A DNA stretch of 64,000 bases from Nocardiopsis sp. ATB16-24 (GTDB lineage Bacteria; Actinomycetota; Actinomycetes; Streptosporangiales; Streptosporangiaceae): positions 310,001 through 374,000 of the forward strand of contig NZ_JASCXJ010000003.1 of assembly GCF_030271535.1 (NCBI RefSeq). Reading direction: 5' to 3'. The notes under the pieces were generated by a model, which was not told where the DNA came from, searched no databases, and saw nothing but the letters and a program-made list of their open reading frames with translations. The number at the start of each line of letters is the position of its first letter. Positions within the stretch are counted from its first letter, which is position 1. A program made the position numbers and the translations under genes. Shown piece after piece: positions 1 to 9,635 of the stretch.

Positions 1-227
1 TTGACGGGTCGTTCACTTCCTATCTCGGTCATTACCAGTACCCCCAGATACTGTGTCAACGCCGCTCCTACCCCGCATCCACCCATGTACTACGGGTAAC
101 CGGGAAAACCCGCGTGTTCGCAGGTCATCCCGCACGCCCCGACACACCGCCGAAAAGCCTCGGCCACGCGTGCACCCTCCACCCGCGGACGCACGTTCCG
201 GTGGAACACACGTGGAACACTGGAGGC

Positions 228-1358
228 ATGTCTCACTTCGCGCACGCCCGCGTCGATCTCGACGCGATCTCCGACAACGCGCGGCTGCTCCGAGAGCGTG
301 CCGGCGGAACCCCGTTCATGGGGGTGGTCAAGGCCGACGGCTACGGGCACGGCGTGATCCCCGCCGCTCGTGCCCTGATGGCGGGCGGCGCGACCTGGCT
401 GGGCACCGCCCTCATCCGTGAGGCCCTCGAACTGCGCCGAGCGGGGATCACCGTTCCCGTCCTGGCCTGGATCATCCCGCCCGGCGAGCCCGTCGCCGAG
501 GCCATCGAGGCCGACATCGACCTCGGCGTGAGCGACCGCGCGACCCTGGACGCCGTGGTCGCCGAGGCCCGGCGCCTGGGCCGTACCGCACGCGTCCAGC
601 TCAAGGCCGACACCGGCCTGAACCGTGGCGGGGCCTCTCCGGCGGACTGGTCCGCACTGGTGGAGGCCGCGGCCCGTGCCGAGGACGAGGGGCGCGTGCG
701 CGTCTCCGGTGTGTGGTCGCACTTCGCCTGCTCCGACGAGCCCGGCCACCCCTCCATCGCCCTCCAACTCTCACAGTTCCACGAGGCGTTGGAGGTCGCG
801 GACAAGGCGGGCCTGAGCCCCGAGGTCAGGCACATCGCCAACTCCGCGGCGCTGCTCACCCTCCCCGAGGCCAGGTTCGACCTGGTACGGGGCGGGATCG
901 CCAGTTATGGTCTGTGCCCCATCCCCGGCCTCACCGTGCCCGGGCTGCGGCCCGCCATGACCTTGTACTCCCGTATCGCCCTGACCAAGCGCGTCCCGGC
1001 AGGGAGCGGGGTCTCCTACGGTCACCGTTACGTCACCGACAAGGAGACCACCCTCGCCCTGGTGCCGCTCGGCTACGCCGACGGTGTGCCCCGCGCGGCC
1101 AGTAACAAGGGCCCCGTCCTGCTCGGTGGGCGCTCCCGCGTCATCGCGGGAACGGTCTGCATGGACCAGTTCGTCCTGGACGTCGGCGACGACGAGGTCA
1201 GGGCCGGGGACCACGCGGTGCTCTTCGGAGACCCGGCGGAGCACCCGGACACCCCGACCGCCGAGGACTGGGCCCGGATCCTGGACACCATCCCCTACGA
1301 GATCGTCACCAGGGTGGGCCCCCGGGTCCCACGCGAGTACGTCGGGGACCTGGCCTGA
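228..1358 (+). CDS. alr: Alanine racemase
   Basis: PLP-dependent cytoplasmic enzyme that interconverts L- and D-alanine for peptidoglycan synthesis. The 376-residue product is normal for the family. The PLP lysine is K35 in the motif VVKADGYGHG, and the second catalytic base, a tyrosine, is Y264 in SGVSYGHRY. Near the C-terminus MDQFVLDV and the IVTRVGPRVPREY tail match the beta-barrel domain. The ATG at 228 gives the usual N-terminus (MSHFAHARVDLDAI), but GGAGG ends only one base before it, so an upstream GTG at 201 cannot be excluded. It lies upstream of the t6A genes with a gap of about 190 bases, a common actinomycete order. Confidence 0.95.
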   Translation: MSHFAHARVDLDAISDNARLLRERAGGTPFMGVVKADGYGHGVIPAARALMAGGATWLGTALIREALELRRAGITVPVLAWIIPPGEPVAEAIEADIDLGVSDRATLDAVVAEARRLGRTARVQLKADTGLNRGGASPADWSALVEAAARAEDEGRVRVSGVWSHFACSDEPGHPSIALQLSQFHEALEVADKAGLSPEVRHIANSAALLTLPEARFDLVRGGIASYGLCPIPGLTVPGLRPAMTLYSRIALTKRVPAGSGVSYGHRYVTDKETTLALVPLGYADGVPRAASNKGPVLLGGRSRVIAGTVCMDQFVLDVGDDEVRAGDHAVLFGDPAEHPDTPTAEDWARILDTIPYEIVTRVGPRVPREYVGDLA

Positions 1359-1550
1359 GACGTCACGGGAGAGGTCGGAGCCGCACCGGCTCCGACGTGT
1401 GTCCGATCGGTCTGTGGGATCCGGTCACGGACCCGCCCCGATCCGCCTAACCTGGACGGAGGGGGTGTTCAACGGAACGCCGGCCCCGGGCGCGCCCCGA
1501 CCCGGCGCGGCCACGACCAGCCCACCACACCCGACACGAGCAGCGAGCCG

Positions 1551-2063
1551 ATGACAGACGCGACAGCAACCACTCCAGGCGCGTTCACCGTCGGCGAGGT
1601 CACCGCCGCCACCGACGACGCCATGCGCGCCCTCGGCCGGGACCTCGCCGCCCTCACCAGACCCGGCGACCTGCTGATCCTGTCCGGGCCGCTCGGCGCG
1701 GGCAAGACCACCCTCACCCAGGGACTGGGCGAAGGGCTCGGCGTGCGCGGAACGATCACCTCACCGACCTTCGTCATCTCCCGGATCCACCCGTCCCTGG
1801 TCGGCGGCCCCGCCCTGGTGCACGTGGACGCCTACCGGCTCGGCGGTGCCGACGAGATCGACGACATCGACCTGGACATGACCCTCGCCGACTCCGTCAC
1901 CGTGGTCGAGTGGGGCGAGGGCGTGGCCGAGGGATTGGCCGACGAGCGGCTGGAGATCCGCATCGAACGTCACCCCGACGACACTCGCACGGTCCACCTG
2001 CGCGCCGTCGGCGCCCGCTGGGCCGGCATCGACCTGCCCGGCACCGCGACCGGGCGTGGATAG
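1551..2063 (+). CDS. tsaE: tRNA t6A biosynthesis ATPase TsaE
   Basis: ATPase of the TsaBDE complex that makes threonylcarbamoyladenosine at position 37 of ANN-decoding tRNAs. The 170-residue protein has a Walker A motif GPLGAGKTT at residues 46-54 (K52), followed by the TSPTFVI switch and the HVDAYRL motif typical of TsaE. The C-terminal end (after VVEWGEG) is family-like with a short extension. It is the first gene of a tight run tsaE-tsaB-rimI-tsaD, and tsaB starts 11 bases after its stop. The Shine-Dalgarno upstream of the ATG is weak (AGCGAG). Confidence 0.95.
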   Translation: MTDATATTPGAFTVGEVTAATDDAMRALGRDLAALTRPGDLLILSGPLGAGKTTLTQGLGEGLGVRGTITSPTFVISRIHPSLVGGPALVHVDAYRLGGADEIDDIDLDMTLADSVTVVEWGEGVAEGLADERLEIRIERHPDDTRTVHLRAVGARWAGIDLPGTATGRG

Positions 2064-2074
2064 GCGGTATCCCC

Positions 2075-2752
2075 GTGCTGCTCCTGGCCTTCGACACCGC
2101 CACCCCGGCGGTCACCGTCGCCATCGGTGAGAGCGGTCCCGACGGCTCCTTCACCCTGCGCGCCGGTGCCGGCTCCGTGGACGCCCGCCGCCACGGCGAA
2201 CTGCTCAGCCCCACGATCGTGCGCGTCACCGAGGAGGCCGGGATCACCCTGGCCGACCTCGACCACATCGCCGTCGGCATCGGCCCCGGCCCCTACACCG
2301 GGCTGCGGGTGGGACTGGCCACCGCCCACGCCTTGGCCGACGCCCTCGGCATCCCCTGCCACGGGGTCACCACCCTGGACGCCCTGGCCTTCGCCACCGG
2401 ACGCACCACACCCTTCGTCGCCATGACCGACGCCCGTCGCAAGGAGGTGTTCTGGGCCCGCTACGACGACCACCTCACCCGCGTGGGAGAGGTGGCCGTG
2501 GACCGGCCCGCCGAACTGGACACCGGCGGCCTGCCCTTGGTCGGCGACGGTGCCCGCATGTACGCCGACGTCCTGGGCGCAGGCTCGGAGCCGGTGTCCC
2601 CGCTGCACCCGGACGCCGCCGCCATGGCCGAACTGGCCCTGCTGCGCCTGCACCGGGGCGAGAAGCCGCCCGACCCCCAGCCGCTCTACCTGCGCCGCCC
2701 GGACGCGGTGGAGCCCGGGGCCCCGAAGAAGGTGCGCCAATGGGTGAGGTGA
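2075..2752 (+). CDS. tsaB: tRNA t6A biosynthesis scaffold protein TsaB
   Basis: Inactive ASKHA-fold partner of TsaD in t6A synthesis. The GTG at 2075 gives the canonical start (M)LLLAFDTATPAVTVAI, and the product is 225 residues. GIGPGPYTGLRVGLATA at about residues 69-85 is the TsaB/YeaZ signature. The C-terminal third is the variable region of the family. Its last 13 bases overlap the start of rimI, so the two are probably translationally coupled. Confidence 0.94.
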   Translation: MLLLAFDTATPAVTVAIGESGPDGSFTLRAGAGSVDARRHGELLSPTIVRVTEEAGITLADLDHIAVGIGPGPYTGLRVGLATAHALADALGIPCHGVTTLDALAFATGRTTPFVAMTDARRKEVFWARYDDHLTRVGEVAVDRPAELDTGGLPLVGDGARMYADVLGAGSEPVSPLHPDAAAMAELALLRLHRGEKPPDPQPLYLRRPDAVEPGAPKKVRQWVR

Positions 2753-3225
2753 CCGGGCAGGCCGGAGCGCCGGACGTGCGGCTGCGTGAGATGACCATGG
2801 ACGATGTACCCGGCGTCATGGAGCTGGAGCGGACCCTGTTCCCGCTCGACGCCTGGACCGAGGGCATGCTCATGAGCGAACTGGCCGAGCCCACCCGCCA
2901 CTACGTGGTGGCCGAGTCCGACGACGCGATCGTGGGATACGCCGGGCTGCGGTTCGTCCCACCCGAGGGCGACGTGCAGACCATGGCCGTCGACGAACGG
3001 GTCTGGGGCAGGGGTGTGGGCAGCGCGCTGCTCACCGAACTGCTCGACCAGGCGGAGCGGCGCGGAGTCACCCACATGTTCCTGGAGGTGCGCTCGGACA
3101 ACCCGCGCGCACAGAAGCTCTACGGCCGGTTCGGTTTCGTGCAGATCGGTGTGCGCCGCGGCTATTACAACGGGGCGGACGCGCTCGTGATGCGGCGCGT
3201 CGCCGGGGGAGGAGACCATGAGTGA
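2740..3225 (+). CDS. rimI: Ribosomal protein S18-alanine N-acetyltransferase (GNAT)
   Basis: GNAT-fold acetyltransferase, 161 residues. The sequence shows the acetyl-CoA loop [19 protein letters not shown] (Q/RxxGxG/A pattern) and the RimI-like [21 protein letters not shown] segment. In enterobacteria the family acetylates the N-terminal alanine of S18; the actinobacterial substrate range is broader and less certain. Its position between tsaB and tsaD is typical of the family. It overlaps both neighbours by a few bases. Confidence 0.92.
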   Translation: MGEVTGQAGAPDVRLREMTMDDVPGVMELERTLFPLDAWTEGMLMSELAEPTRHYVVAESDDAIVGYAGLRFVPPEGDVQTMAVDERVWGRGVGSALLTELLDQAERRGVTHMFLEVRSDNPRAQKLYGRFGFVQIGVRRGYYNGADALVMRRVAGGGDHE

Positions 3226-4252
3226 CCTGCCTCTGGTCATGGGGATCGAGACGTCCTGTGACGAGACCGGCGTGGCCCTGGTACGCGGCTGCGAACTGCT
3301 CGGCGACGCCGTCGCCTCCAGCGTGGACCAGCACGTGCGCTTCGGCGGCGTGGTGCCCGAGGTGGCCAGCCGCGCGCACCTGGAGGCGATGACTCCTACC
3401 GTCCACCGGGCGCTGGAGCAGGCCGGGGCCGAGCTCTCCGACGTCGACGCCATCGCGGTGACCGCCGGCCCCGGTCTGGCGGGCGCCCTGCTCGTGGGCG
3501 TGTCCGCGGCCAAGGCCTACGCCATGGCCCTGGGCAAACCGCTCTACGGAGTGAACCACCTGGTGGGTCACGTAGCCGTGGACCAGCTGGAGCACGGCCC
3601 GCTGCCCAAACCCACGATCGCCCTCCTGGTCTCGGGCGGACACACCTCGCTGTTGCAGGTCAACGACCTGGCCACCGACGTGGTCTCGCTCGGCGACACC
3701 GTGGACGACGCGGCGGGGGAGGCCTACGACAAGGTGGCGCGGCTGCTGGATCTGCCCTACCCGGGAGGGCCGCCCATCGACAAGGCCGCCCAGCGGGGCG
3801 ACTCCCGGGGCATCCGTTTCCCGCGCGGCAAGTGGGGTGACGGCACCTACGACTTCTCGTTCTCCGGACTGAAGACGGCCGTGGCCCGCCACGTGGAGGA
3901 CGCCGAACGCAAGGGCGAGCCCTTGGTGGTCGACGACATCGCCGCCGCCTTCCAGGAGTCGGTGGTGGACGTGCTCACCCGCAAGGCGGTGGACGCCTGC
4001 GTGGAGCACGGGGTGGGCACCCTGGTCATCAGCGGCGGGGTCGCGGCCAACTCCGCGTTGCGCGCCCTGGCCGAGGAGCGCTGTCGCGAGGCGGGTGTGG
4101 AGCTGCGCGTGCCGCGCCCACGCCTGTGCACCGACAACGGTGCGATGATCGCCGCGTTGGGCGCCGAGGTGGTGGCGGCGGGCCTGCCCGCGTCGCCGCT
4201 GGACCTGGCCACCGACACGTCCTTGCCGGTGAACTCGCCCCTGGCGGTGTGA
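3218..4252 (+). CDS. tsaD: tRNA N6-adenosine threonylcarbamoyltransferase TsaD
   Basis: Catalytic ASKHA-fold metalloprotein that transfers the threonylcarbamoyl group to A37 of tRNA. The 344-residue protein opens with [14 protein letters not shown]. It has the metal-binding HLVGHV motif (H114 and H118) and the LVSGGHTSL motif, and ends in [12 protein letters not shown] with the third metal ligand. The ATG overlaps the end of rimI by 8 bases. A strong convergent hairpin follows at 4279-4310, closing the operon. Confidence 0.96.
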   Translation: MSDLPLVMGIETSCDETGVALVRGCELLGDAVASSVDQHVRFGGVVPEVASRAHLEAMTPTVHRALEQAGAELSDVDAIAVTAGPGLAGALLVGVSAAKAYAMALGKPLYGVNHLVGHVAVDQLEHGPLPKPTIALLVSGGHTSLLQVNDLATDVVSLGDTVDDAAGEAYDKVARLLDLPYPGGPPIDKAAQRGDSRGIRFPRGKWGDGTYDFSFSGLKTAVARHVEDAERKGEPLVVDDIAAAFQESVVDVLTRKAVDACVEHGVGTLVISGGVAANSALRALAEERCREAGVELRVPRPRLCTDNGAMIAALGAEVVAAGLPASPLDLATDTSLPVNSPLAV

Positions 4253-4278
4253 GGAACGGGCCGGACCGAGGACGGTTT

Positions 4279-4310
4279 CGGGGGTGGGAAGTCGGTGCTT
4301 CCCACCCCCG
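4279..4310. terminator. Bidirectional hairpin terminator
   Basis: A 13-bp perfect stem (CGGGGGTGGGAAG paired with its complement) encloses a 6-base loop between the convergent tsaD and the Rpn-like gene. There is no long T tract, as is usual for actinomycete terminators. Confidence 0.75.
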
Positions 4311-4330
4311 CGTGGTTCCTGCGCCCGACG

Positions 4331-5194
4331 TCAGTCGAAGAGTTCTTCGGGGTCGTCGACCTTGGCGGCTTTTTGGATCCAGGTCCTGAGGGTGGTGAGG
4401 TCGTCGCAGGACTCGATGCGTCGGCGGATCTCGTTGGGGACTTCGAAGCCTCGGGCGGTGAGGACGAGGATGACGTTGCCGGCGGCCTCTTCCTCGCGGC
4501 CTTCTTCGCGGCCGATGCCGACGTACGTGCGGGCGAAGTCGCTCTGCCATTCCCAGGTGTCCACGGACATCAGGTCCTCCAGGTATTTCCGGGCCTCCTC
4601 GGAGCGCCCGGCCAGTACGTAGTCATAGTAGAACGCACGGCGATCGGAGGACACGGCATTCAGCGCCTCCATCACCGTGTCCAACGTGCGTAGATCGTGG
4701 TCGCCGTGGGCCTTGGCGGAGAGCACCGCCAGCTCCGGCATGTCCCGGGCCTGTTCCGGATCGGTGACCACCGGAATCTGGGACGGTCCCACCACGGAGG
4801 GGGTGACGGTGTTGCCGGGCTGACCCAGGGGGATGCGCCCGGCACAGTCTCGGGCGGCCTTGTCCGTGGGGCACAACACCAGCAGCAGGGTCGGGCAGCG
4901 GAGCTGTTCGCGGACGGTGGTCAGGTAGACCGGCCAGGTCCAGAACTTGTCGCTGTCCCACCTGGCCTGCTGTTCCACCACCACCGCCAGCGTGTTCTCG
5001 GTACCGGCCCTCAGCAGCACGGCGCCGTCGGGTGTGTAGGTCCGGGGTGTGCTGTCGGTGCACTCGGCGGAGGTCAGGACGACCTCGGTGTGCTCGGGCA
5101 GGTCGTAGCCGACGGCGTCACGGAGCAGGGGCACCACCAGTTCGGGGGCGTTCCTGATGATCTTCAGGGGTATCTCGTGTTCCTTGTTGGGCAC
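4331..5194 (-). CDS. Rpn/YhgA-like PD-(D/E)XK nuclease family protein
   Basis: A 287-residue protein that fits the actinobacterial proteins annotated as Rpn-family (recombination-promoting) nuclease or putative transposase-like. The core reads PDGAVLL, then LAVVVEQQ, which gives the D...ExQ pattern of a PD-(D/E)XK fold, and then a hydrophobic strand (TLLLVLCP). A helical C-terminus with GIGREEGREEEAAGNVILVL is also typical. The GTG at 5194 is preceded by GAGGAG at a suitable distance; longer starts lie in unconserved sequence. Known Rpn proteins are DNA endonucleases in E. coli; function here is inferred. The gene is alone and convergent with tsaD. Confidence 0.7.
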   Translation of the reverse strand: MPNKEHEIPLKIIRNAPELVVPLLRDAVGYDLPEHTEVVLTSAECTDSTPRTYTPDGAVLLRAGTENTLAVVVEQQARWDSDKFWTWPVYLTTVREQLRCPTLLLVLCPTDKAARDCAGRIPLGQPGNTVTPSVVGPSQIPVVTDPEQARDMPELAVLSAKAHGDHDLRTLDTVMEALNAVSSDRRAFYYDYVLAGRSEEARKYLEDLMSVDTWEWQSDFARTYVGIGREEGREEEAAGNVILVLTARGFEVPNEIRRRIESCDDLTTLRTWIQKAAKVDDPEELFD

Positions 5195-5243
5195 AGCACT
5201 CCTCGCTGTTCTGGGGCCGAGGGGGATTCCGAGGCCCCGGGGG

Positions 5244-5840
5244 TCAGTGGGTGAAGACGAAGGGGCGTAGCCCTCGGGGAACACCGGTCGGGTCCACGTG
5301 GAACTCGGCCCACACGTCGGTGCCCAGTCCTGGACAGGGGCCGAGCTGGTGATGGACCCAGGCGCGGGACAGGTTCTGGACGAGGAGCAGGCCGCGCTGC
5401 CCTTCCGCCCGGTTCCATGCGTCGTCGTCGCGTTCGGCGGGGATGCGGGGAACGCCGTGGCCTCCGCCGGAGTCGCTGATCGACAGGCGCAGCGTGGAGG
5501 GGGCGGGACACAGGGTCGCGTGGCCGGGGGACACGGTCCTCCTCGGCGGACAGGAGCCGTTCGTGGGCGGTGTAGTAGGGACGCACGAGGGCGATGTCTT
5601 CGGCGTGGGCGTCCGGGATACGGGCGTGTTCGCGGAAGAAGGCGGGAGGAGGTACGGGGCGCCTAGAGCGCTCGGGAACCCGGCCGGCCTGGGGAGAGGG
5701 CTCGGGCAGCGGGGCGTAGCGGCGGACACGTGCGGAGCGTCGGCGGCGACCGAAGGCGGAGTGGCGTCCGCAGGGGGAGGCGAGGAGGTTCTTGAGGGAG
5801 TCCAGGGCACGGCTAGAGGGGCCGCGCTAAAATAGCGCAT
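5244..5840 (-). pseudogene. Decayed locus: small actinobacterial protein fused out of frame to a HATPase (RsbW-like) C-terminus
   Basis: Two gene remnants lie in different frames. One frame gives ALDSLKNLLASPCG and then EDIALVRPYYTAHERLLSAEE, which resembles a small actinomycete protein often found beside anti-sigma-like kinases. The other frame, ending at 5244, gives LRLSISDSGGGHGVPRI and GLLLVQNLSRAW, the D-x-G box and C-terminal part of an RsbW/SpoIIAB-like HATPase. The N-terminal half of the HATPase is missing. The only plausible start (ATG at 5840) is out of frame with the first remnant. An internal deletion joining two neighbouring genes plus a frameshift explains this best. Confidence 0.6.
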
Positions 5841-6223
5841 GCTGGCAATCCTTTGGTTAAACGGTGTTGGTTGCTGGCCACGGCCCCGGACGGTTGCTAC
5901 CGTCGCGGGGTCATTCGTGGTTTTGGGGAAAAGGTTAGGGCATTCCTCGGAGATTGGCGACGTTACCGCGAAGTAGTGCGGAAAAAATTTCGAAGTGGCG
6001 TGTTCTCCCAGGTGGGAGAGGTTGCAAGAACCTTTTTCGCTAAAACTCCAAAAGGAATCTATTCGGGCATAGGGCATAAAAAATTCCCCGATTCCACGTG
6101 GAAAGCGGGACCGCTGCCGGTGCGCTCAGCGCTCGCTCTTCACCGAGGAGAGGAAGCCGGTCCAAATCGTGCCCCCGAAGGCGAGGTGGCCGTGGTCGTG
6201 GTCCGAGGGCTCGAGTGTGGTGC
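5841..6223. other. Intergenic stretch, no gene recognised
   Basis: This stretch is more A/T-rich than its flanks in its first half (for example AAAAAATT near 5981). It lies between the divergent HATPase remnants. No coding pattern or RNA structure was recognised. It may contain old promoters for either remnant. Confidence 0.4.
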
Positions 6224-6519
6224 TGGAAGGGCAGCGAACTCAGTCACGACCGGGCCTATCCGTTGATCGTGGTCCTGACCGAACTGCACACGAACGCGCT
6301 GAAGTACACGGCCTCCGGCACGATCTGTGGCCGCTCCCGTAGGGAGATGGAGTCCTACCGGGGATGTTCTGGGTCGCCGTGACCGACGAGGGCGCCCTAC
6401 CGGGAAGGCCGGTGACGGTTCCGGAGGTGGGGGAGGGGTTCGGCTCGCGCCTGGTGGAGCGGTTGGTCCAGGCCTGGGGCTGGTGTGGGTCGTCCCTCGG
6501 GACTCTGTGGCCACATCCG
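6224..6519 (+). pseudogene. Broken HATPase (anti-sigma-like) remnant
   Basis: One frame gives PLIVVLTELHTNALKYTASG, the N-box of the HATPase_c fold (E...N). After about 6350 the homology continues in another frame as FWVAVTDEGALPG and then GFGSRLVERLVQAWGW, the D-x-G box and C-terminal helix. A frameshift, and loss of the usual first strand and helix, make it non-functional as read. It points away from the similar remnant at 5244-5840, so this is a second, independent decayed copy. Confidence 0.6.
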
Positions 6520-6675
6520 GCCAGGATAGGGACATCGCCTCAGTTCAGGGGGTTTTCCCGTTCGGGAGGTCGCAGTCTCTCGTTAGGGTTGATTGGAGGT
6601 AATCGCTCGATTACGACCGCCCATCCCTTTCGGGCGTGTATCCCCAGGTCAACGTAGTGAAGCAGGAGTTCCCCC

Positions 6676-6993
6676 ATGTCCCCTGATTCAGCGGCTCTGA
6701 ACCCCCAGGACGCCCACGCCGGCGGTGTCGCCGCAGAGCAGGCCGCGGCTCTACTCAAAGACCTTCCGGTCGACTTCGATGAGGCCATTCAGGCAGTCAA
6801 GAATGCGATGACCAAAGCTCCTGTCGTGGGAGGCTGGAGCGCCTTCGGTGACGCCCAGGTGGAGCACATGGAAGAGGTCAAGCGCCACGCGGCCACCCTG
6901 GCTGGCAACATCCAGGGCGGTGCTGAAGAAGGCGCTCGCACAGACATGGAGTCGGCTGAGCAGTTCTCCCCGATCGTTCCAATCAACTATTGA
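6676..6993 (+). CDS. Small ESX/WXG100-like helical protein (DUF6507-like size and layout)
   Basis: A 105-residue acidic, helical protein with a hydrophobic mid-section and the sequence VGGWSAFGDAQVEHM near its middle, where ESX proteins have the WXG turn. The canonical W-x-G is absent (W-S-A). AGGAG stands 8 bases before the ATG. It starts 145 bases after the HATPase remnant and is followed 34 bases later by the 856-residue gene in the same direction, so the two are probably cotranscribed. Its size and layout resemble small actinomycete proteins tied to type VII secretion, but no family can be assigned with certainty and no secretion signal is visible. Confidence 0.55.
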   Translation: MSPDSAALNPQDAHAGGVAAEQAAALLKDLPVDFDEAIQAVKNAMTKAPVVGGWSAFGDAQVEHMEEVKRHAATLAGNIQGGAEEGARTDMESAEQFSPIVPINY

Positions 6994-7027
6994 CCTTCTA
7001 AATTTCGAAGCCATGTAGGGATGAAGT

Positions 7028-9598
7028 ATGGTCACTTTCACATTTACTGAATGTGAGATCGAAGCTTCCGTTCTTATTGGACACAGGGAAGCGTTTGAGG
7101 AGCTACATGCAAAAATTGCAGGTCGCTCGGGAGAATTCTGTACTATTTCGGAACCGGTATCACTTCACTTTGAGGGGCAGATCGGCGAAGGCTTGAGGTC
7201 GACCGCCCTGGAGAACCAAGAATCCTGGTCCAGTGCACTGTTGGCGTGCCTACATGCTTATGGAATGATTGGGAAGGTCATATCTGATGTCAATTGGTAT
7301 GAAGAAAGAATTGAAACTTTAAGATCTGAAATGGCAACAGAGGTCGGAGGCCTCCCTTCCACCGGAAGCGAAGAAGAGGATGCAAGCCTTAGAGATGTCG
7401 TAATAGAACGTTATAACAGGCTAGCCGAAGAAGCCTGGAAGAGTCTGGAGGAGAGATGTGAGGATACGGAGGATCAGATTAAAGAGGGCCCGACTCCAGG
7501 AAATATTAGAGAATTAATTGAGGCCGGTCATATTGGTGACAAGATTGCCTATGCCACAACTGGAGATACAGATTATTGGAATTTCGATTCAGAAAGCGGC
7601 GAGGAAATCGGGGAGGGTCTGAGAGAGGCTCTGGAAGGAGGAAATGCTGATAGTAGCGAAGTAGGCGCTTACCTGGCCCTAATTTCTGCCCTAAATTCAC
7701 GTTCTTTTGATTACCTAAAAACGGGAGAAGAATTTTCTGAATCTGAACTAGAGTTTCTTGAGGGGTTGCATGCAGAGCTAGATAAGATAGAAACAGGAGA
7801 AGGTCTTCAAGGTATCTTAGCCATCCCTGGAATCCTTGAGGATTCCCTTTATGGAGAGGATGACAAGGTTGCGCTCCTAGAGGCTATTGGAGGGACTATC
7901 CTTTCCCTCTCCGATGAGAAACTTGGTGGAGGGCTCGCTCTGCTTCCCGAGGATATCCGGGAAGCAGTGCAAGGACCAGTTTTGATGGGTGGCCAAGTTT
8001 CTCATGACTACGCCTACACGGAATATCCTCAGGCTTTGGCAAGTCTTGCAGCAATCCTTGGTAATGCCCCGGAGGAAATGGAAGGGGGAGAAAGGTTCTC
8101 TACTAGCTTGACCCTGTCAATGGGACAGCTGATGCATGACATTTATCAGGACAACCTCATTGGGAAACCTTCGACCGCTGTTCTAGAGGAATTAGGGGAT
8201 AAGGGGCTTGCTGACCTTCTAGAAGTTTCCACTCGGAACGAGGACGCCAACTATACGATCTTGATGCATGAATACCTGAATGGTGCCTACATTGACGATG
8301 ATACAGCTCAGAGGATAAGCGCTGAAGCACTGGCAGGACTTCTCCTCTACGAATGGCCGGAGGATTCGGATTATGCGGGAGGCTCTCCAGTTACAGCGCT
8401 ATTCGATTGGATACCCGAAGACGCCTCTAGCAAGGCAGAGGATGAGCAGAGGCGTGCTGCTGAAGCAACAGTCAGTCTCATTGAGTTCATGACTGACCCT
8501 GAAATGCAAAAGAAGCTTATGGATACGAACGTCAAGGTGGCGATTCCAGGTATAGAAGAAGGTGAAGAAGAGGTATACCCTAACGCAGGTTTCGGCCAGT
8601 ACAACGATAAGATAGCTCAAAGCCTTACCAATATCTTTGAAAGATACATATACAGCTTCGCTGGACAAACCGGTATCACTGACGGTGTTGTAGACCTTGA
8701 CTTTGAGCGGCCTAATGACTGGCCTACCTGGGACACAGAAAGTAATACGCTTTCTCTAAGTCCTGAGGAGAGATTGCATTTCCTGGAACTGCTCATGACA
8801 GATGATGAGTCTGCAGCAAGAATTCACGGGGCAGCAGAGGTATTTTCTATATCTCACCAGGCGAGTGCTGTAGAAACCGGAGACTTTTCAGATGCGGCAA
8901 AGAGAGCCTCCACTTTGCAGAGCTTTGTGGATGCCGCATTGCACAACGAGTCAGTGTATAGAGGGATGGATGCAGAAGGGATTCATAAGAGGAAGGAAAA
9001 TATTTATGATTTGGTTTCCAGTACAGCTTCTGGGGCAATAGGGGAAATTCCCTTCGTTGGTTTTGCTCTTTCGGCTGCTGGAGATCATTATTCGGATCAA
9101 TTTAAGGAGAATATTATCACGGAGTTCGAAGCTCCATCTCAGCATATTGGAAAGGGGAATGTTGAAGAGAAGATATCCAACACAATCGCTGTATTTATTT
9201 TGGAAGAAGCTTTTGAGAACCACAATAGTGGTGGAGCAACGAGTCCACTGGCTGAAGTTGGAGATGAATCCAAGTATTTCACGGGGACTAAGGAAATGAC
9301 AGTTACCGAAATTCTGGAATCACGCGAGATCTTGACCTATGGTAACGATGGGTCTCCTGTTATTAGTACAGATAAGGCGGTGGAATCCCTCCAGGGACTA
9401 CAAGGAGAAAGTGCGGCTCAGTTAAACTGGGCTATCTCCAGAGCTATGGCGGGAACAGAAGTGTCATGGGTTCCGGGTGAAGCAAGGACTGGGCAAGATT
9501 TTCTGGAAAGCTTTTCATCAACTTATGGAGTGCGCTCTGACATGACTGAGCAACTCCAGCAGAACGAAAAAGAAATTAAAATTAGATCTCAGAGCTAG
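7028..9598 (+). CDS. Large 856-residue protein of unknown function, possible type VII secretion-associated
   Basis: A long, strongly acidic, mostly helical protein with no signal peptide. The N-terminal 120 residues contain a helical hairpin-like region around NQESWSSALLACLHAYG. The middle has the phrase LSDEKLGGGLALLPEDIREAV, which recalls large actinobacterial proteins encoded beside WXG100 genes (including those catalogued as DUF6571 or TPR-region proteins); this match is from memory and tentative. Around residue 660 a Gly/Ala segment (SSTASGAIGEIPFVGFALSAAG) could insert in a membrane, as in some toxins. AGGG lies 7 bases before the ATG. A/T-ending codons are far more frequent than in the flanking chromosome, which suggests horizontal acquisition. 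Confidence 0.6.
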   Translation: MVTFTFTECEIEASVLIGHREAFEELHAKIAGRSGEFCTISEPVSLHFEGQIGEGLRSTALENQESWSSALLACLHAYGMIGKVISDVNWYEERIETLRSEMATEVGGLPSTGSEEEDASLRDVVIERYNRLAEEAWKSLEERCEDTEDQIKEGPTPGNIRELIEAGHIGDKIAYATTGDTDYWNFDSESGEEIGEGLREALEGGNADSSEVGAYLALISALNSRSFDYLKTGEEFSESELEFLEGLHAELDKIETGEGLQGILAIPGILEDSLYGEDDKVALLEAIGGTILSLSDEKLGGGLALLPEDIREAVQGPVLMGGQVSHDYAYTEYPQALASLAAILGNAPEEMEGGERFSTSLTLSMGQLMHDIYQDNLIGKPSTAVLEELGDKGLADLLEVSTRNEDANYTILMHEYLNGAYIDDDTAQRISAEALAGLLLYEWPEDSDYAGGSPVTALFDWIPEDASSKAEDEQRRAAEATVSLIEFMTDPEMQKKLMDTNVKVAIPGIEEGEEEVYPNAGFGQYNDKIAQSLTNIFERYIYSFAGQTGITDGVVDLDFERPNDWPTWDTESNTLSLSPEERLHFLELLMTDDESAARIHGAAEVFSISHQASAVETGDFSDAAKRASTLQSFVDAALHNESVYRGMDAEGIHKRKENIYDLVSSTASGAIGEIPFVGFALSAAGDHYSDQFKENIITEFEAPSQHIGKGNVEEKISNTIAVFILEEAFENHNSGGATSPLAEVGDESKYFTGTKEMTVTEILESREILTYGNDGSPVISTDKAVESLQGLQGESAAQLNWAISRAMAGTEVSWVPGEARTGQDFLESFSSTYGVRSDMTEQLQQNEKEIKIRSQS

Positions 9599-9635
9599 TG
9601 TGCTTTGGGTGCGTTGATCTAAGGTCAGGGGAGAA

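Noticed and set aside
1..227. TTGACG at the first base of the window as an alr promoter
   Set aside because: No matching -10 hexamer at proper distance was found, and what lies upstream of the window is unknown.
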